Origin: Lachnospiraceae bacterium XBB2008
GTDB lineage: Bacteria > Bacillota > Clostridia > Lachnospirales > Lachnospiraceae
Direction: 5' to 3'
NCBI GenBank assembly: GCA_900102235.1
Contig: FMVL01000004.1
Span: forward strand, 1 to 56,441
Length of the DNA stretch: 56,441 nt
A program made the position numbers and the translations under genes. Every line of letters starts with the position of its first letter. Position 1 is the first letter of the stretch. This document shows positions 8,751 through 18,397 of this stretch, in pieces. A model generated the notes under the pieces. That model ran no database searches, had not been told where the DNA came from, and saw only the letters and a list, made by a program, of their open reading frames with translations.

Positions 8751-10072
8751 TCGCCGGCTTCCTTGTGAAGCTTCTTCATATGTTCTCTGACCTTGACCTC
8801 ATATCCGTTACCCGTAGGATCATAGAACTCCTTACCGGTAAGTTCATAAGGAAGGTATTGCTGTGTCACGTAGTGATTCGGATAATCATGCGCATACAGA
8901 TAGCCCTGTTCACGCTCTTCGCCGCTCGAATCGGCATGTTTATTCTGCAGATGTCTCGGTATCGGATATATTTCTCCGTTTTCCACCATACGCATTGCTT
9001 CATTGATCGCAAGGTATGATGCATTACTCTTTGGTGCGGTCGCCACATATACCGCCGCCTGGCTCAAAAGTATCCTGGCCTCCGGCATTCCCACGCGCTC
9101 CACAGCGAGTGAAGCTGCTACCGCCACCTGAAGCGCCTGCGGATCGGCCATTCCCACATCCTCCGAAGCGCATATCATGATACGTCTTGCAATAAACTTG
9201 ATATCCTCTCCGGCTTCAAGCATCCTCGCAAGATAATATACTGCAGCATCCGGGTCTGACCCTCTCATGCTCTTGATAAAAGCGGATATCGTATCGTAAT
9301 GGTTATCGCCGGTCTTATCATAGCGCATGGCACGCTTCTGTATACACTCGGATGCCACATCAATGGTGATATGGATGCGTCCGTCAGATTCGGGTGAGGT
9401 AGACATGATCCCGAGTTCTATGGCATTTAAAGCGCGTCTTGCATCGCCGCCGGCCATATCCGCAAGGAACTCCTCAGCATCCTTATCTATATATGCGTTA
9501 TACGCGCCCATGCCCTTATCGTTGTCGTATACGGCGCGTTCTATAAGAGTCCTGATATTCTCCGCGCTGAGGGGCTTTAATTCAAATATCATCGACCGCG
9601 ATAACAGAGCACCGTTTACCTCGAAGTAGGGATTCTCGGTGGTAGCACCTATCAGAATGACGGTGCCGTCCTCTACGAAAGGAAGCAGATAGTCCTGCTG
9701 TCCCTTATTGAAGCGGTGTATCTCATCTATGAAAAGGATGGTCTTCCTGTTATACATCCCGAGCGAAGTCTGAGCCTGGGATACGACCTCCTCCATGTCC
9801 TTCTTGCCCGCCACTGTAGCATTTAACTGCTTAAACTCGGCCGATGTTGTATGAGCTATGACCTGAGCCAGCGTGGTCTTACCCGTGCCGGGTGGTCCGT
9901 AGAATATGACAGAGCTCAGCTTATCGGCTTTGATCGCCCTGTAAAGCAGCTTATCGGGAGCAAGGATATGTTCCTGCCCGACCACTTCATCGATCGTGAC
10001 CGGACGCATCCTCGCTGCCAGCGGAGACTCGCGCTCCATATTCTTTTCTTTCATGTATTCAAAAAGATCCAT
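8747..10072 (-). CDS. rarA: Replication-associated recombination protein A (RarA/MgsA) AAA+ ATPase
   Basis: This is a 441-residue clamp-loader-like AAA+ ATPase acting at stalled replication forks. Motifs: MRPVTIDEVVGQEHIL, Walker [10 protein letters not shown], Walker B FIDEIHRF, sensor 1 GATTENPYF, and the C-terminal MgsA tetramerisation region (DPDAAVYYLARMLEAGED, IPRHLQNKH). Length and order are typical of the family. A GTG at 10093 is open upstream, but MDLFEYM at 10072 is the family start; neither has a clear Shine-Dalgarno sequence. An extended -10 lies at 10112-10120. The gene overlaps the DUF5722 gene by 4 bases. Confidence 0.93.
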   Translation of the reverse strand: MDLFEYMKEKNMERESPLAARMRPVTIDEVVGQEHILAPDKLLYRAIKADKLSSVIFYGPPGTGKTTLAQVIAHTTSAEFKQLNATVAGKKDMEEVVSQAQTSLGMYNRKTILFIDEIHRFNKGQQDYLLPFVEDGTVILIGATTENPYFEVNGALLSRSMIFELKPLSAENIRTLIERAVYDNDKGMGAYNAYIDKDAEEFLADMAGGDARRALNAIELGIMSTSPESDGRIHITIDVASECIQKRAMRYDKTGDNHYDTISAFIKSMRGSDPDAAVYYLARMLEAGEDIKFIARRIMICASEDVGMADPQALQVAVAASLAVERVGMPEARILLSQAAVYVATAPKSNASYLAINEAMRMVENGEIYPIPRHLQNKHADSSGEEREQGYLYAHDYPNHYVTQQYLPYELTGKEFYDPTGNGYEVKVREHMKKLHKEAGE

Positions 10073-10111
10073 AACAAAAAAGCGAACTGTCACTGAATAA
10101 CAGTCCGCATA

Positions 10112-10120
10112 ATTTTACCA
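10112..10120 (-). promoter_or_regulatory. Candidate extended -10 promoter for rarA
   Basis: TGGTAAAAT on the minus strand, 40 bases before the rarA ATG, fits a TGn extended -10. No clear -35 is present. It suggests rarA and the DUF5722 gene can be transcribed separately from the run upstream. Confidence 0.4.
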
Positions 10121-10181
10121 TACATACACCATCAAGCGCCACAACTATTTAACATACGCGGGATACGGACGCTATCCGGGA

Positions 10182-10355
10182 TTACCGGAAGCAGTTGCCC
10201 TCCGGATCATAATGATAACCGGCATCATCCATTTTCTTAAGAAGCTCTTCACGGTCCACATCAAGATCATCGCACAGAGCATCAAGATCAGGATAATAGT
10301 CCCTGAGTTTGAGATTTAATACACTGAGTAACATATTCGGGTCATTCGGAAGCAT
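10182..10355 (-). CDS. DUF4250 family small protein
   Basis: This 57-residue protein starts MLPNDPNMLLSVLNLKLRDYY and continues with LDALCDDLDVDREEL, the DUF4250 signature found in many Firmicutes. The function is unknown. The frame is open 22 codons further upstream, but the ATG at 10355 carries AAAGGTGAT at good spacing and matches the family start. It lies 38 bases behind the S66 carboxypeptidase gene and is probably co-transcribed. Confidence 0.82.
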   Translation of the reverse strand: MLPNDPNMLLSVLNLKLRDYYPDLDALCDDLDVDREELLKKMDDAGYHYDPEGNCFR

Positions 10356-10393
10356 AGCATCACCTTTCGTAGTCCTTAAGCCTTTTGCGCCGG

Positions 10394-11500
10394 TCACCTG
10401 AGCTCCATTCTCACATTCCATTCATTTCCTTCAGCCTGCACGGTAGCGTATGATCCGGTGATCAACGGTACCATGGGGCTTAAATGTCCGAGATCGGCAT
10501 CCATCAGGATCGGTACCCGGTGATGACTGACGATATCGTATACTGCCATATACTGATCCAGTCCCATCATGGGTTCGTCAAAATGCAGAGGCCTGCCTAT
10601 GATGAATCCGCTCGTCTTGTCAAACCAGCCGGCGTGTTCCAGTTCCCACATGGCTCTTCTGATCGACATCACATTCAGATCACAGGCCTCTATAAACCAC
10701 AAAACGCCGTCAGATGCGTATTTTTCATTAAATTGACTAACCTGGTCATATCGGGTTCCGCATAGGTTTACTAGGCAGTCCAGGCAGCCGCCGAGCAGCC
10801 TTCCGCTCATCTCAATGCTGTCGGGCTCGCATCTCCCGGCCGGATCGACGGGAAGAGGCTTACCGTCTCCGATGAATCTGTGGAGAACTGTCTTTTCAGT
10901 CAGATTGTAAGGGACATAAGGATGCTCCTCGTCGCGTCCGTCGCACTTTTCCCACATTCCGTATCCCGAGAACTCATATGAGACCACATCCCCGGAAGTA
11001 CCTGTCTCCAGCCTGTTAACCGGATCGGTCAATATGTTCCATGCATCGATGAGTGACTGATGATGCCTGCTCATCCCGTATTCATTGGCGCACGGGCCGT
11101 AAATGGCAGCCGTGTCACATATCGTTGCAAGCGTGAATGTAAAGTTCGTATTATCCGAGTATCCCATATACCATTTGGGTTCGGCTTCCCGTATCCTGTC
11201 AAAATCAACATGATCGAGGATCTCACACATCAACTCTCCGCCTCCGCAGCTTAAGAGGATGCCGGATTCCTTATCCAGATACATGTCCGTAAGCTCCCGC
11301 CCGCAGGACTCGGGCGTCGAACTGATGCCTATTCCGTCAGCCGCATAGCAGTTCGGACCGAGTTTGGTCTTATATCCGTCCTTATGCCACTTATCAAGTG
11401 CCGCATCAAAGCAGCTCTTATACGGTTCGGTGGCGCATCCGAAGCTGGGTGCCGCAAATCCTATGGTTCCGCCTTCAGGCAGACTTTTGGGAAATCTCAT
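10394..11500 (-). CDS. S66 family LD-carboxypeptidase / MccF-like serine peptidase
   Basis: This 368-residue cytoplasmic enzyme has the S66 layout: IGFAAPSFG at the N-terminus, the nucleophile in WYMGYSDNTN (Ser in GYSD), a candidate catalytic Glu in LWFIEACDLN, and the catalytic His in DLGHLSPMVPLITG. Family members remove the terminal D-amino acid from L,D-tetrapeptides in murein recycling, or cleave microcin C-type adenylates (MccF). The gene sits 30 bases behind mtnA with AAAGGA before the ATG. No recycling partner is adjacent, so the exact substrate remains open. Confidence 0.83.
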   Translation of the reverse strand: MRFPKSLPEGGTIGFAAPSFGCATEPYKSCFDAALDKWHKDGYKTKLGPNCYAADGIGISSTPESCGRELTDMYLDKESGILLSCGGGELMCEILDHVDFDRIREAEPKWYMGYSDNTNFTFTLATICDTAAIYGPCANEYGMSRHHQSLIDAWNILTDPVNRLETGTSGDVVSYEFSGYGMWEKCDGRDEEHPYVPYNLTEKTVLHRFIGDGKPLPVDPAGRCEPDSIEMSGRLLGGCLDCLVNLCGTRYDQVSQFNEKYASDGVLWFIEACDLNVMSIRRAMWELEHAGWFDKTSGFIIGRPLHFDEPMMGLDQYMAVYDIVSHHRVPILMDADLGHLSPMVPLITGSYATVQAEGNEWNVRMELR

Positions 11501-11530
11501 TTGGGATCCTTTCCGATAACCTACGGGTCA

Positions 11531-12670
11531 TCAATCTTTTTCGTTCATCATATTTCTAAGGGATTCGTCAAAAGGGGCTCTCGCTATCCCGCGCTCGGTG
11601 ATCACCGCGGTCACAAGTTCATGGTCCGTTACGTCAAAAGCCGGATTATAAACGTTGATCCCCTCCGGAGCCATCCTCTTCTCATACCACATCTCGGTAA
11701 CTTCGGTATCGGGACGCTGCTCTATCACTATCCCGGAACCGTCCGGGGTATTCATGTCTATGGAGGATACGGGTACGCATACATAGAACGGCACGTTGTA
11801 CCTCGCTGCGATCACAGCCACGCCGAGCGTACCGATCTTGTTGGCAAAATCCCCGTTTGCGGCCATGCGGTCGCATCCGACGAATATCGCATCTATTTTT
11901 CCCTGCTTCATGAGAGAGGCAGCCATGTTGTCGCATTGAAGCGTAACATCCATGCCCGCAGCCGCAAGTTCATGTGCGGTAAGCCTGGCTCCCTGAAGAA
12001 GAGGTCTGGTCTCATCGCAGTAGATGTGGAGTCCGTAGCCTTTTTCATGAGCCAGATACATCGGAGCCGTCGCTGTTCCGTATTTACTCGTGGCAAGCTG
12101 TCCCGCATTGCAATGTGTGAGGATCCCGTCGCCGGGTTTGATCAGACCCAGACCGTATTCACCGATCTTTCGGCATGTCTGTATATCCTCGGCATGAATG
12201 GCTTTGGCCTCAGCACAGAGTCTGTCCGTTACAGCCGCCATCATGCCCGCCATATCCGATCCGCTGCCGGAAACCTCATCGAGCACCTGTCTGCAGACAT
12301 CATCCATACGCCGAAGAGCCCATGACAGATTCACTGCGGTAGGTCTTGCGGAATTCAGATAATCGCTCTTCTCCTTATATCGGGCATAAAACTCCCGGGC
12401 CGCCTGCTCGGAAGACTCATCCGCGGACGCCTCTGTCATGATCTCATCCGCGATCTCACATGCCAGGATATATATTCCATAGCCTGCGGCCACGCCGATT
12501 GCCGGAGCTCCTCTTACCTTAAGCAGATATATCGCATCCCATATCTCCTGAGCGGTCTTAAGTTCTATGACTCTGGTCTCACCGGGCAGGAGCGTCTGGT
12601 CGATTATGCGCATCACGCATTTGCTCTCATCCAGTTCTACAGTAGGTATGTCCAATAGTTTTTCGTTCAT
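11531..12670 (-). CDS. mtnA: Methylthioribose-1-phosphate isomerase
   Basis: This is a 379-residue member of the eIF2B-alpha/MtnA family. It converts methylthioribose-1-phosphate to methylthioribulose-1-phosphate in methionine salvage. KVRGAPAIGVAAGYGI, RPTAVNLSWAL, the catalytic Cys in ILTHCNAGQLAT and the catalytic Asp in VGCDRMAANGDFANKIGT are all present. No other salvage gene (mtnK, mtnN) is adjacent, so a related role on a deoxy or nucleotide sugar substrate is possible. GAGGT lies before the ATG; the gene follows its upstream neighbour by only 7 bases. Confidence 0.9.
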   Translation of the reverse strand: MNEKLLDIPTVELDESKCVMRIIDQTLLPGETRVIELKTAQEIWDAIYLLKVRGAPAIGVAAGYGIYILACEIADEIMTEASADESSEQAAREFYARYKEKSDYLNSARPTAVNLSWALRRMDDVCRQVLDEVSGSGSDMAGMMAAVTDRLCAEAKAIHAEDIQTCRKIGEYGLGLIKPGDGILTHCNAGQLATSKYGTATAPMYLAHEKGYGLHIYCDETRPLLQGARLTAHELAAAGMDVTLQCDNMAASLMKQGKIDAIFVGCDRMAANGDFANKIGTLGVAVIAARYNVPFYVCVPVSSIDMNTPDGSGIVIEQRPDTEVTEMWYEKRMAPEGINVYNPAFDVTDHELVTAVITERGIARAPFDESLRNMMNEKD

Positions 12671-12677
12671 AAGTACC

Positions 12678-13775
12678 TCAATCCACTATGATCGCAGTGA
12701 TCTCGGTCGGTCCCGGTTTGATCGTGATATCACCGCTCGAACGCAGGAACTCTTCACCGGCGATCTTTAACAATAATCTGTTGTATATGACTCTCAGTCT
12801 GCCCGCCTCCGCATCATATTCCAGTTTAAACCGGCCTTCGAGTGAATGATCGCCGTTTTCCACACTCACCTCATATTCTCCGTCATCACGGGTCAGATGA
12901 ACCTTGATATCCCCGTCGCTTACTTTTATCTCATCCAGCGGAACGTCATTTCCGACCAGCGCTATGGCAGGGCATATATCGTGTCCGTCGACATTGATCG
13001 GTGAGAGCACCCTGATCCTCCTGATGTCCGAAAACTCATCAACATAGATCGCATATTCCTGTCCGTCAACGGCACCCCCAGCTGAACCGTCTCCCGCTGC
13101 CGGAACTCTGACATTATATACCGTACAGAGATACTCCGTTCCATCGGATGTGACAAAAGGCTCCCTGGTCTTACTCCGTTCGATCACGACATCATCCCAT
13201 ATGTCGCGTGCTCTGTTTATATCGCTAACGACGCCTCTGATCCCGCCCGAGACCGGAGGGATGACACCGCTTTCACGGTCGGGGAAGAGATCCTCGCCCG
13301 TATAAAACGATAAAACGCTGTCAAAAAGCAACGGCACTCTGACATACAGATCCTCTCCGTCAAGATAAGCCTGCAGATCGGTCAGGTTATAGTTCATCAC
13401 GCTCACGGATCCCGAAGCCGACATTGCACGCCCGCTGCAGGTCCTGTCCATCTCTCCGTCAAGTCCGATCGTAACGTTATCAAGATCTATCGGCAAGATA
13501 ACGGGAATAAATCCGTCCAGATCCAGGCCTGACGCATTCACGGAAAAATCCATATGCGAATCCCCGTAAACAACCTCATCTATCATATCCGCCAGATCAT
13601 CAGCCGGGATCAGCTCCGCGGACCTGCTCTCCATGTCTTCGGACAGTCTGATAAAAGCCTTTCCGAGCGCACGTCTGTCACGCCCTCTGTACCATATGAA
13701 CGCACCGATACCGACAGCGACTACCAGCAGTAACGATACGGATATGATGATGATCGTTTTAAGATTTGTCTTCAT
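12678..13775 (-). CDS. Single-pass membrane protein of unknown function
   Basis: A 365-residue protein with a short cytoplasmic start, one transmembrane helix (about 8-28) and a large extracellular part rich in beta-strand patterns and Asp. There is no Cys at a lipobox position. It is not assigned to a named family by eye. The layout resembles cell-envelope lipid-carrying or sensor proteins, but that is only impression. Its start overlaps the end of the CmpB-type membrane protein gene by 17 bases, which suggests the two work together or are at least translated together. Confidence 0.7.
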   Translation of the reverse strand: MKTNLKTIIIISVSLLLVVAVGIGAFIWYRGRDRRALGKAFIRLSEDMESRSAELIPADDLADMIDEVVYGDSHMDFSVNASGLDLDGFIPVILPIDLDNVTIGLDGEMDRTCSGRAMSASGSVSVMNYNLTDLQAYLDGEDLYVRVPLLFDSVLSFYTGEDLFPDRESGVIPPVSGGIRGVVSDINRARDIWDDVVIERSKTREPFVTSDGTEYLCTVYNVRVPAAGDGSAGGAVDGQEYAIYVDEFSDIRRIRVLSPINVDGHDICPAIALVGNDVPLDEIKVSDGDIKVHLTRDDGEYEVSVENGDHSLEGRFKLEYDAEAGRLRVIYNRLLLKIAGEEFLRSSGDITIKPGPTEITAIIVD

Positions 13776-14562
13776 GTGTTCTGTGTTCTTTCATGAACTC
13801 GATTATATGGGACCTGCTCAGTTTCATGCCGCCTCTTTTGCCCGAATATCCTACCATACGCTTAAGAGCCTGTCTCGCCATGGGAGTCATGGCCGAAACC
13901 TTGGCCGATAGGTATTCTACGGAGAACTTCTCTTTCTCTTCGAGGATCTTAAGCTTCATCTGTGAGCCCTTCTCGCCTACAGAGTCGACGAAGCGTTCCA
14001 TATGGGTATTGAGTTCCTCCTGAGCATCACTGATATATACATTGAAGTGTGCGAGCGCCGATGCGGTCAGCGCCACATCCATCCCTATGATCCCCATGAA
14101 TGCCAGCCCCATGATCTCGTATCCTATGGGGGATATCCACTCGGTGATCATATATACGAACGGATTGGTCACATACACTATGACGATCCCCGCAAGTCCG
14201 AATGCCAGCGAAAAAGGAAGGCACACCCTGCCCTGGATGTTAAGCGGCATATAGGAATAATCCCACCATCTGGCATGGAAAAACTTTTCCAGGAGCCAGT
14301 GTGTGGAAAATTCCAGCACGGCGCTTCCCAGCACGCTGCATATGAAAACTCCCCACCAGGTATAGGAACCTCCGTTTTTGGTGATCAGGTCGATGGCGAT
14401 CATCGATCCCACGGCCCCCGTCCCGTAGATGGGGCAGATCGGACCGTAAAGGAATCCGCGGTTCTCCCATCTTTTCCATCGGATCGTACAGACTATGGTC
14501 TCATATATCCATCCGAGGAAACTGTATATCACAAAGTAAACAAGCCATCTGCATATAAACAT
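13759..14562 (-). CDS. CmpB-type multi-pass membrane protein (putative ABC transporter type IV family)
   Basis: A 267-residue integral membrane protein starting MFICRWLVYFVIYSFLGWIYE, with the FLYGPICPIYGTGAV loop and the WWDYS...NIQGRVCLPFSLAFG motif characteristic of PF06541. It has about five or six membrane helices and a basic cytoplasmic C-terminal tail of about 80 residues. The family is common in Firmicutes; its transport role is a name, not a proven function. The ATG follows the helicase gene by 35 bases. Confidence 0.82.
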   Translation of the reverse strand: MFICRWLVYFVIYSFLGWIYETIVCTIRWKRWENRGFLYGPICPIYGTGAVGSMIAIDLITKNGGSYTWWGVFICSVLGSAVLEFSTHWLLEKFFHARWWDYSYMPLNIQGRVCLPFSLAFGLAGIVIVYVTNPFVYMITEWISPIGYEIMGLAFMGIIGMDVALTASALAHFNVYISDAQEELNTHMERFVDSVGEKGSQMKLKILEEKEKFSVEYLSAKVSAMTPMARQALKRMVGYSGKRGGMKLSRSHIIEFMKEHRTHEDKS

Positions 14563-14597
14563 TTAAGTATCACTCTCCAGCATTTTTATAATAACAT

Positions 14598-17048
14598 TTA
14601 TACGTCTTTCCAGAAAGCAGCCACGACATCCCTCACGCTGTCTATGTCCACGCACTTTATATCGCTCCACTCTCTCGGGAACATCCGTCTGTTGGAAGGA
14701 TATGAGAATCTGTCATCGAGAAGAGCTATCACGCCGCGGTCGGTCTCTGTCCTGATGAGTCTGCCCGCCGCCTGCTGCACGCGGTTCATCCCGGGGATCG
14801 AATAGGCGTAATCAAACCCTTTCCGGCCGGCCTCATCATAAAAGTTTCTTAAGAGGTCCCGCTCTCCGCCTATCTGCGGAAGACCTGTGCCCATGATGAT
14901 GACGCCGATCAGGGAATCGTCTTTCAAGTCTATGCCTTCGGCAAAAATACCGCCCAGAACGCAGAACCCTATCAGTGTCTTATCGAAAACATCCGGTGCA
15001 TCCGCCACATCCGAAACAGGTTCCCGCCTGAATCTCGACAAAAACTCTTCCCTTTCATCCTCCCGCATCCGCTCGGACTGAATGCATACTTCCTCGCGTC
15101 CGGGATCCGTGTATTCTTCCATATAGATATCATACACCTGACGCATGTAGGCATAAGAAGGTGCAAAGACCATGTAGTTCCCGGTCTTGGCCGTCACGAT
15201 CCGGTATATGTACTCGGCCATCATCTTAAACTGTGCTCTCGTCCTGCCCGAATACCTGCTCGTTACGTCAGTGGCCTGTATGAGCAGCCTGTTATTCCGG
15301 TCAAACACGGAGTTGGCATAGACCTCATAGTCGTCGGGCGTCCCTCCGAGCAGTTTCTTGTAATACTGTATCGGAAGAAGTGTTGCGGAAAAAAGTATGC
15401 TGCCTATGGCTTTATCCATGCATGAACTTAAGTTCCGTGCGGGATCGACGCAAAACAGTTTTATGAAGAAACTCTTATCATCATTAAAACCGTTATATAT
15501 GCAATAATCGGGACCGAGCAGATCGTATATGTTCAGGAAATTACATACCTTGAAATACATATCCAGGATCTCTTCGTGTCCTATCCCGTCCTTGTGGTCG
15601 GCCAGATACTCGCTGCAGACCTGTCTGAGCCGGTCCAGATGCCCCGCCAGATCACCTACAGTCTCCATCACCACGAGAGCAGAATCGGGCGCGGACCCTC
15701 TCGCGCGTTTTATCGCGAGCATGTCCTTATTGCACTTTTCTATGTTCCTTGCGATCGCGGGCTGGTACTTGGAGCATGCTCTTTTGACTGCAAGGAGTTC
15801 TTCCTTGACTATCGACTCCGAGTACATCTCCCGCCCGCGGTCCACGAGATTGTGGGCCTCGTCTATCAGAAAGATATAGTTTCCGTCCCTTCCTTCCGCA
15901 AAAAACCTGCGAAGGTAAGCGTTCGGATCGAATACATAGTTATAGTCGCCTATGATGCAGTCGCTGAAAAGACTTAAGTCCAGGGCGAATTCAAAAGGAC
16001 AGACCTCATATGTCCGGGCATATTGTTCTATGACCTCCCTGGGATAGGCCTCTTCGGATGTGACCAGATCGAAAAGCGCTTCGTTTACGCGGTCAAAATG
16101 ACCTTTCGCGTAGGGACATTTCTCGGGATCACAGTCCTGCTCATCCATGAAGCATATCTTTTCCTTGGCTGTCAGCGTTATGTTCTTAAAGCGCAGGCCT
16201 TTGTCCTTAAGGATGGTCACACTCTCCTCCGCAACGGTCCTTGCTATGGTCCTCGCCGTCAGATAGAAGATCCTGTCTCCGCGGCCTTCGCCCATGCTGC
16301 GTATCGAAGGATAGAGGACCGAGAGCGTTTTTCCGGTACCCGTCGGTGCCTCTATAAAAAGCTTCCTCCCGTGATACACGGTCCTGTAGACATACTCGAC
16401 CAGATCTCTCTGGCCGGGCCTGTAATCATAGGGGAACTCAAGGTTTTGGATCGATGCCTGCCTTACCTCGGTCCATGCAGCCTGCATGTCCACCCATTTT
16501 GCAAGAGCATCGCATGTATCCATAAACCACCCGCGTATCTCCCCGGATGTGTAATACGAATCGAAGTATCTGATATCTTCGGTCTCCTGGGTCACATAGG
16601 TCATGCGCACTCCTATGTCAGGGAGGTCTTCCTGCATCAGATATATCGCGGCATAACAGAGAGCCTGCGCCAGATGAACGGGTTCGGGGTCTGTCATGTT
16701 ATTTACGTTGCGCACGGTGGATTTGATCTCATCGATCACAACTTTGGCCTGCCTGAGCGCAGGAAGATCACCGGTCGCATTCATCACGACCTCAGGGATA
16801 TATGCACACTCCTCGGTCATGATACCGTCGGCGCGGCCCTCGAGGGTCACGCAGCAGCGTTCGGTCTCAAAAGTATAGTTTAACGGATACTCCGCACGAT
16901 ATCCGGGACCCATCATGGCCTGGATCTTGCGGTGGATACGGCTTCCGACCTGCATCGCGTCATCGGTAGCCGCATGAGAAGTACTGTCTATATCACCGTG
17001 TCTGTAGAGAAACTCTACCAGAGCACGCACCGAGATGTGTATGTTCAT
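14598..17048 (-). CDS. Rad3/DinG-type Fe-S helicase with N-terminal RecB/Cas4-like nuclease region
   Basis: This 816-residue protein combines two units. Residues 1-190 show a PD-(D/E)XK pattern: GSRIHRK, Asp74 in LEGRADG, Glu107 and Lys109 in IDEIKS, and Gln128/Tyr132 in HLAQALCYA. Residues 205-816 form an XPD-like superfamily 2 helicase: Walker A APTGTGKT (about 234-241), four Cys for a 4Fe-4S cluster (ICFMDEQDC, EKCPY, EVCPFE), DEAH box LIDEAHNL, and motif VI QAAGRLIRTETDRG. It is expected to unwind DNA 5' to 3' and to cut or thread single strands in repair. The start overlaps the MATE gene stop by 4 bases (ATGA). Confidence 0.85.
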   Translation of the reverse strand: MNIHISVRALVEFLYRHGDIDSTSHAATDDAMQVGSRIHRKIQAMMGPGYRAEYPLNYTFETERCCVTLEGRADGIMTEECAYIPEVVMNATGDLPALRQAKVVIDEIKSTVRNVNNMTDPEPVHLAQALCYAAIYLMQEDLPDIGVRMTYVTQETEDIRYFDSYYTSGEIRGWFMDTCDALAKWVDMQAAWTEVRQASIQNLEFPYDYRPGQRDLVEYVYRTVYHGRKLFIEAPTGTGKTLSVLYPSIRSMGEGRGDRIFYLTARTIARTVAEESVTILKDKGLRFKNITLTAKEKICFMDEQDCDPEKCPYAKGHFDRVNEALFDLVTSEEAYPREVIEQYARTYEVCPFEFALDLSLFSDCIIGDYNYVFDPNAYLRRFFAEGRDGNYIFLIDEAHNLVDRGREMYSESIVKEELLAVKRACSKYQPAIARNIEKCNKDMLAIKRARGSAPDSALVVMETVGDLAGHLDRLRQVCSEYLADHKDGIGHEEILDMYFKVCNFLNIYDLLGPDYCIYNGFNDDKSFFIKLFCVDPARNLSSCMDKAIGSILFSATLLPIQYYKKLLGGTPDDYEVYANSVFDRNNRLLIQATDVTSRYSGRTRAQFKMMAEYIYRIVTAKTGNYMVFAPSYAYMRQVYDIYMEEYTDPGREEVCIQSERMREDEREEFLSRFRREPVSDVADAPDVFDKTLIGFCVLGGIFAEGIDLKDDSLIGVIIMGTGLPQIGGERDLLRNFYDEAGRKGFDYAYSIPGMNRVQQAAGRLIRTETDRGVIALLDDRFSYPSNRRMFPREWSDIKCVDIDSVRDVVAAFWKDV

Positions 17049-18397
17049 ACCTTCCGCTTAAGCCTTTTCCAGACCACGATGAAACAGATCACATGCATGG
17101 CAAACGTTATGCCCCAGCTGACGGGATAAGTAACGTACAGGAATGTGGGCTTGTGAAATCTCTCCGTCTGAAAAAGCGTGAAGATCCAGATGATACGCAG
17201 TCCGCACGCACCGATAAGCGACACTATCATGGGCAGAACGGAATAACCGATGCCTCTGAGTATTCCGACCATTACATCCATCATCCCGCACAGGGCATAC
17301 AAGCCGCACACCCACTTGATACGCTCAAGTCCGAGAGTTACGACTTCACTTCCCGATGTATAGAGGCTCATGAGCTGAGGCCCGAAGAAAAGTGCTCCTC
17401 TTCCGAGTATCACCCCGGTCAGGATCACACATATCAGAGAATCTCTCATTACCAGAGGTATCCTCTTAAACTGTCCGGCACCGTAGTTCTGGCCCGTGAA
17501 CGTAACGGCCGCCTGATGGAACGCGTTCATCGACACCCAGACGAATCCCTCGATGTTCGCAGCTGCGGAATTGGCGGCAACCACAGTTGCTCCGAAGCTG
17601 TTCACCGATGACTGGATTATGACATTTGACATGGAAAAAAGAAGTCCCTGAACGCCGCTGGGCAGGCCTATGCGAAGTATCTCCTTACATATCCTCTTAT
17701 CTATTCCCAGCTTCTTAAAATCCAGATGGACGGTGCTTTTCTCCAGGATAAGGCACCTGATGACCAGCACTGCGGAAATGGTCTGCGAAATGATCGTGGC
17801 AAGCGCAACGCCTGCTACATCCATATGCAGCGAGATCACAAAGACGAGATTTAGGATGACATTGATGATGCCTGCCGCAAACAGATAGATCAGAGGACGC
17901 CTGGTATCGCCTATCGATCTTAAGATGGCGGCACCGAAGTTATACAGCATGTTGGGGATCATCCCCAGAAAAAATATCCTGAGATAGAGCGCGGACAGAC
18001 CTATGACCTCGTCGGGCGACTTCATCCAGCTTAAGATCTGTCTGGCACCCAGACCGCCTATCACGGTCAGGACCGCACCGCTTAATATCGCAAGAGTGAC
18101 TGCGGTATGAACGGCTTTGGAAGCGTCGTTTTCGCGCCCTGCTCCCGTATATCTGGCCACCATGACATTGGCTCCGACCGACAGCCCTAAGAATACATTG
18201 GTCAGCATGTTGACAAGGGATGTGGTGGAACCTACGGCCGCCAGGGAATTGTCTCCCGCGAATCTTCCGACCACGATGACATCGGCGGCATTGAACAATA
18301 ATTGCAAAATGCTCGAGAGCATCAGAGGAAGAGCGAAAATGAGCATCTTCCCGATGATGTTTCCCGAGCACATATCGATTGAGTATTTTTTATTCAT
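17045..18397 (-). CDS. MATE family multidrug/cation antiporter
   Basis: A 450-residue, 12-helix MATE transporter. MCSGNIIGKMLIFALPLMLSSILQLLFNAAD and VGRFAGDNSLAAVGSTTSLVNM are the family's N-terminal pattern, and the two halves are related. It is probably a Na+ or H+ coupled exporter of cationic compounds; the substrate cannot be told. It overlaps the TPR protein by 8 bases and the helicase by 4. Confidence 0.92.
   Translation of the reverse strand: MNKKYSIDMCSGNIIGKMLIFALPLMLSSILQLLFNAADVIVVGRFAGDNSLAAVGSTTSLVNMLTNVFLGLSVGANVMVARYTGAGRENDASKAVHTAVTLAILSGAVLTVIGGLGARQILSWMKSPDEVIGLSALYLRIFFLGMIPNMLYNFGAAILRSIGDTRRPLIYLFAAGIINVILNLVFVISLHMDVAGVALATIISQTISAVLVIRCLILEKSTVHLDFKKLGIDKRICKEILRIGLPSGVQGLLFSMSNVIIQSSVNSFGATVVAANSAAANIEGFVWVSMNAFHQAAVTFTGQNYGAGQFKRIPLVMRDSLICVILTGVILGRGALFFGPQLMSLYTSGSEVVTLGLERIKWVCGLYALCGMMDVMVGILRGIGYSVLPMIVSLIGACGLRIIWIFTLFQTERFHKPTFLYVTYPVSWGITFAMHVICFIVVWKRLKRKV

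Noticed and set aside
16023-16883. 286-residue plus-strand frame
   Set aside because: Antisense to the Fe-S helicase gene; no ribosome site and no family pattern.
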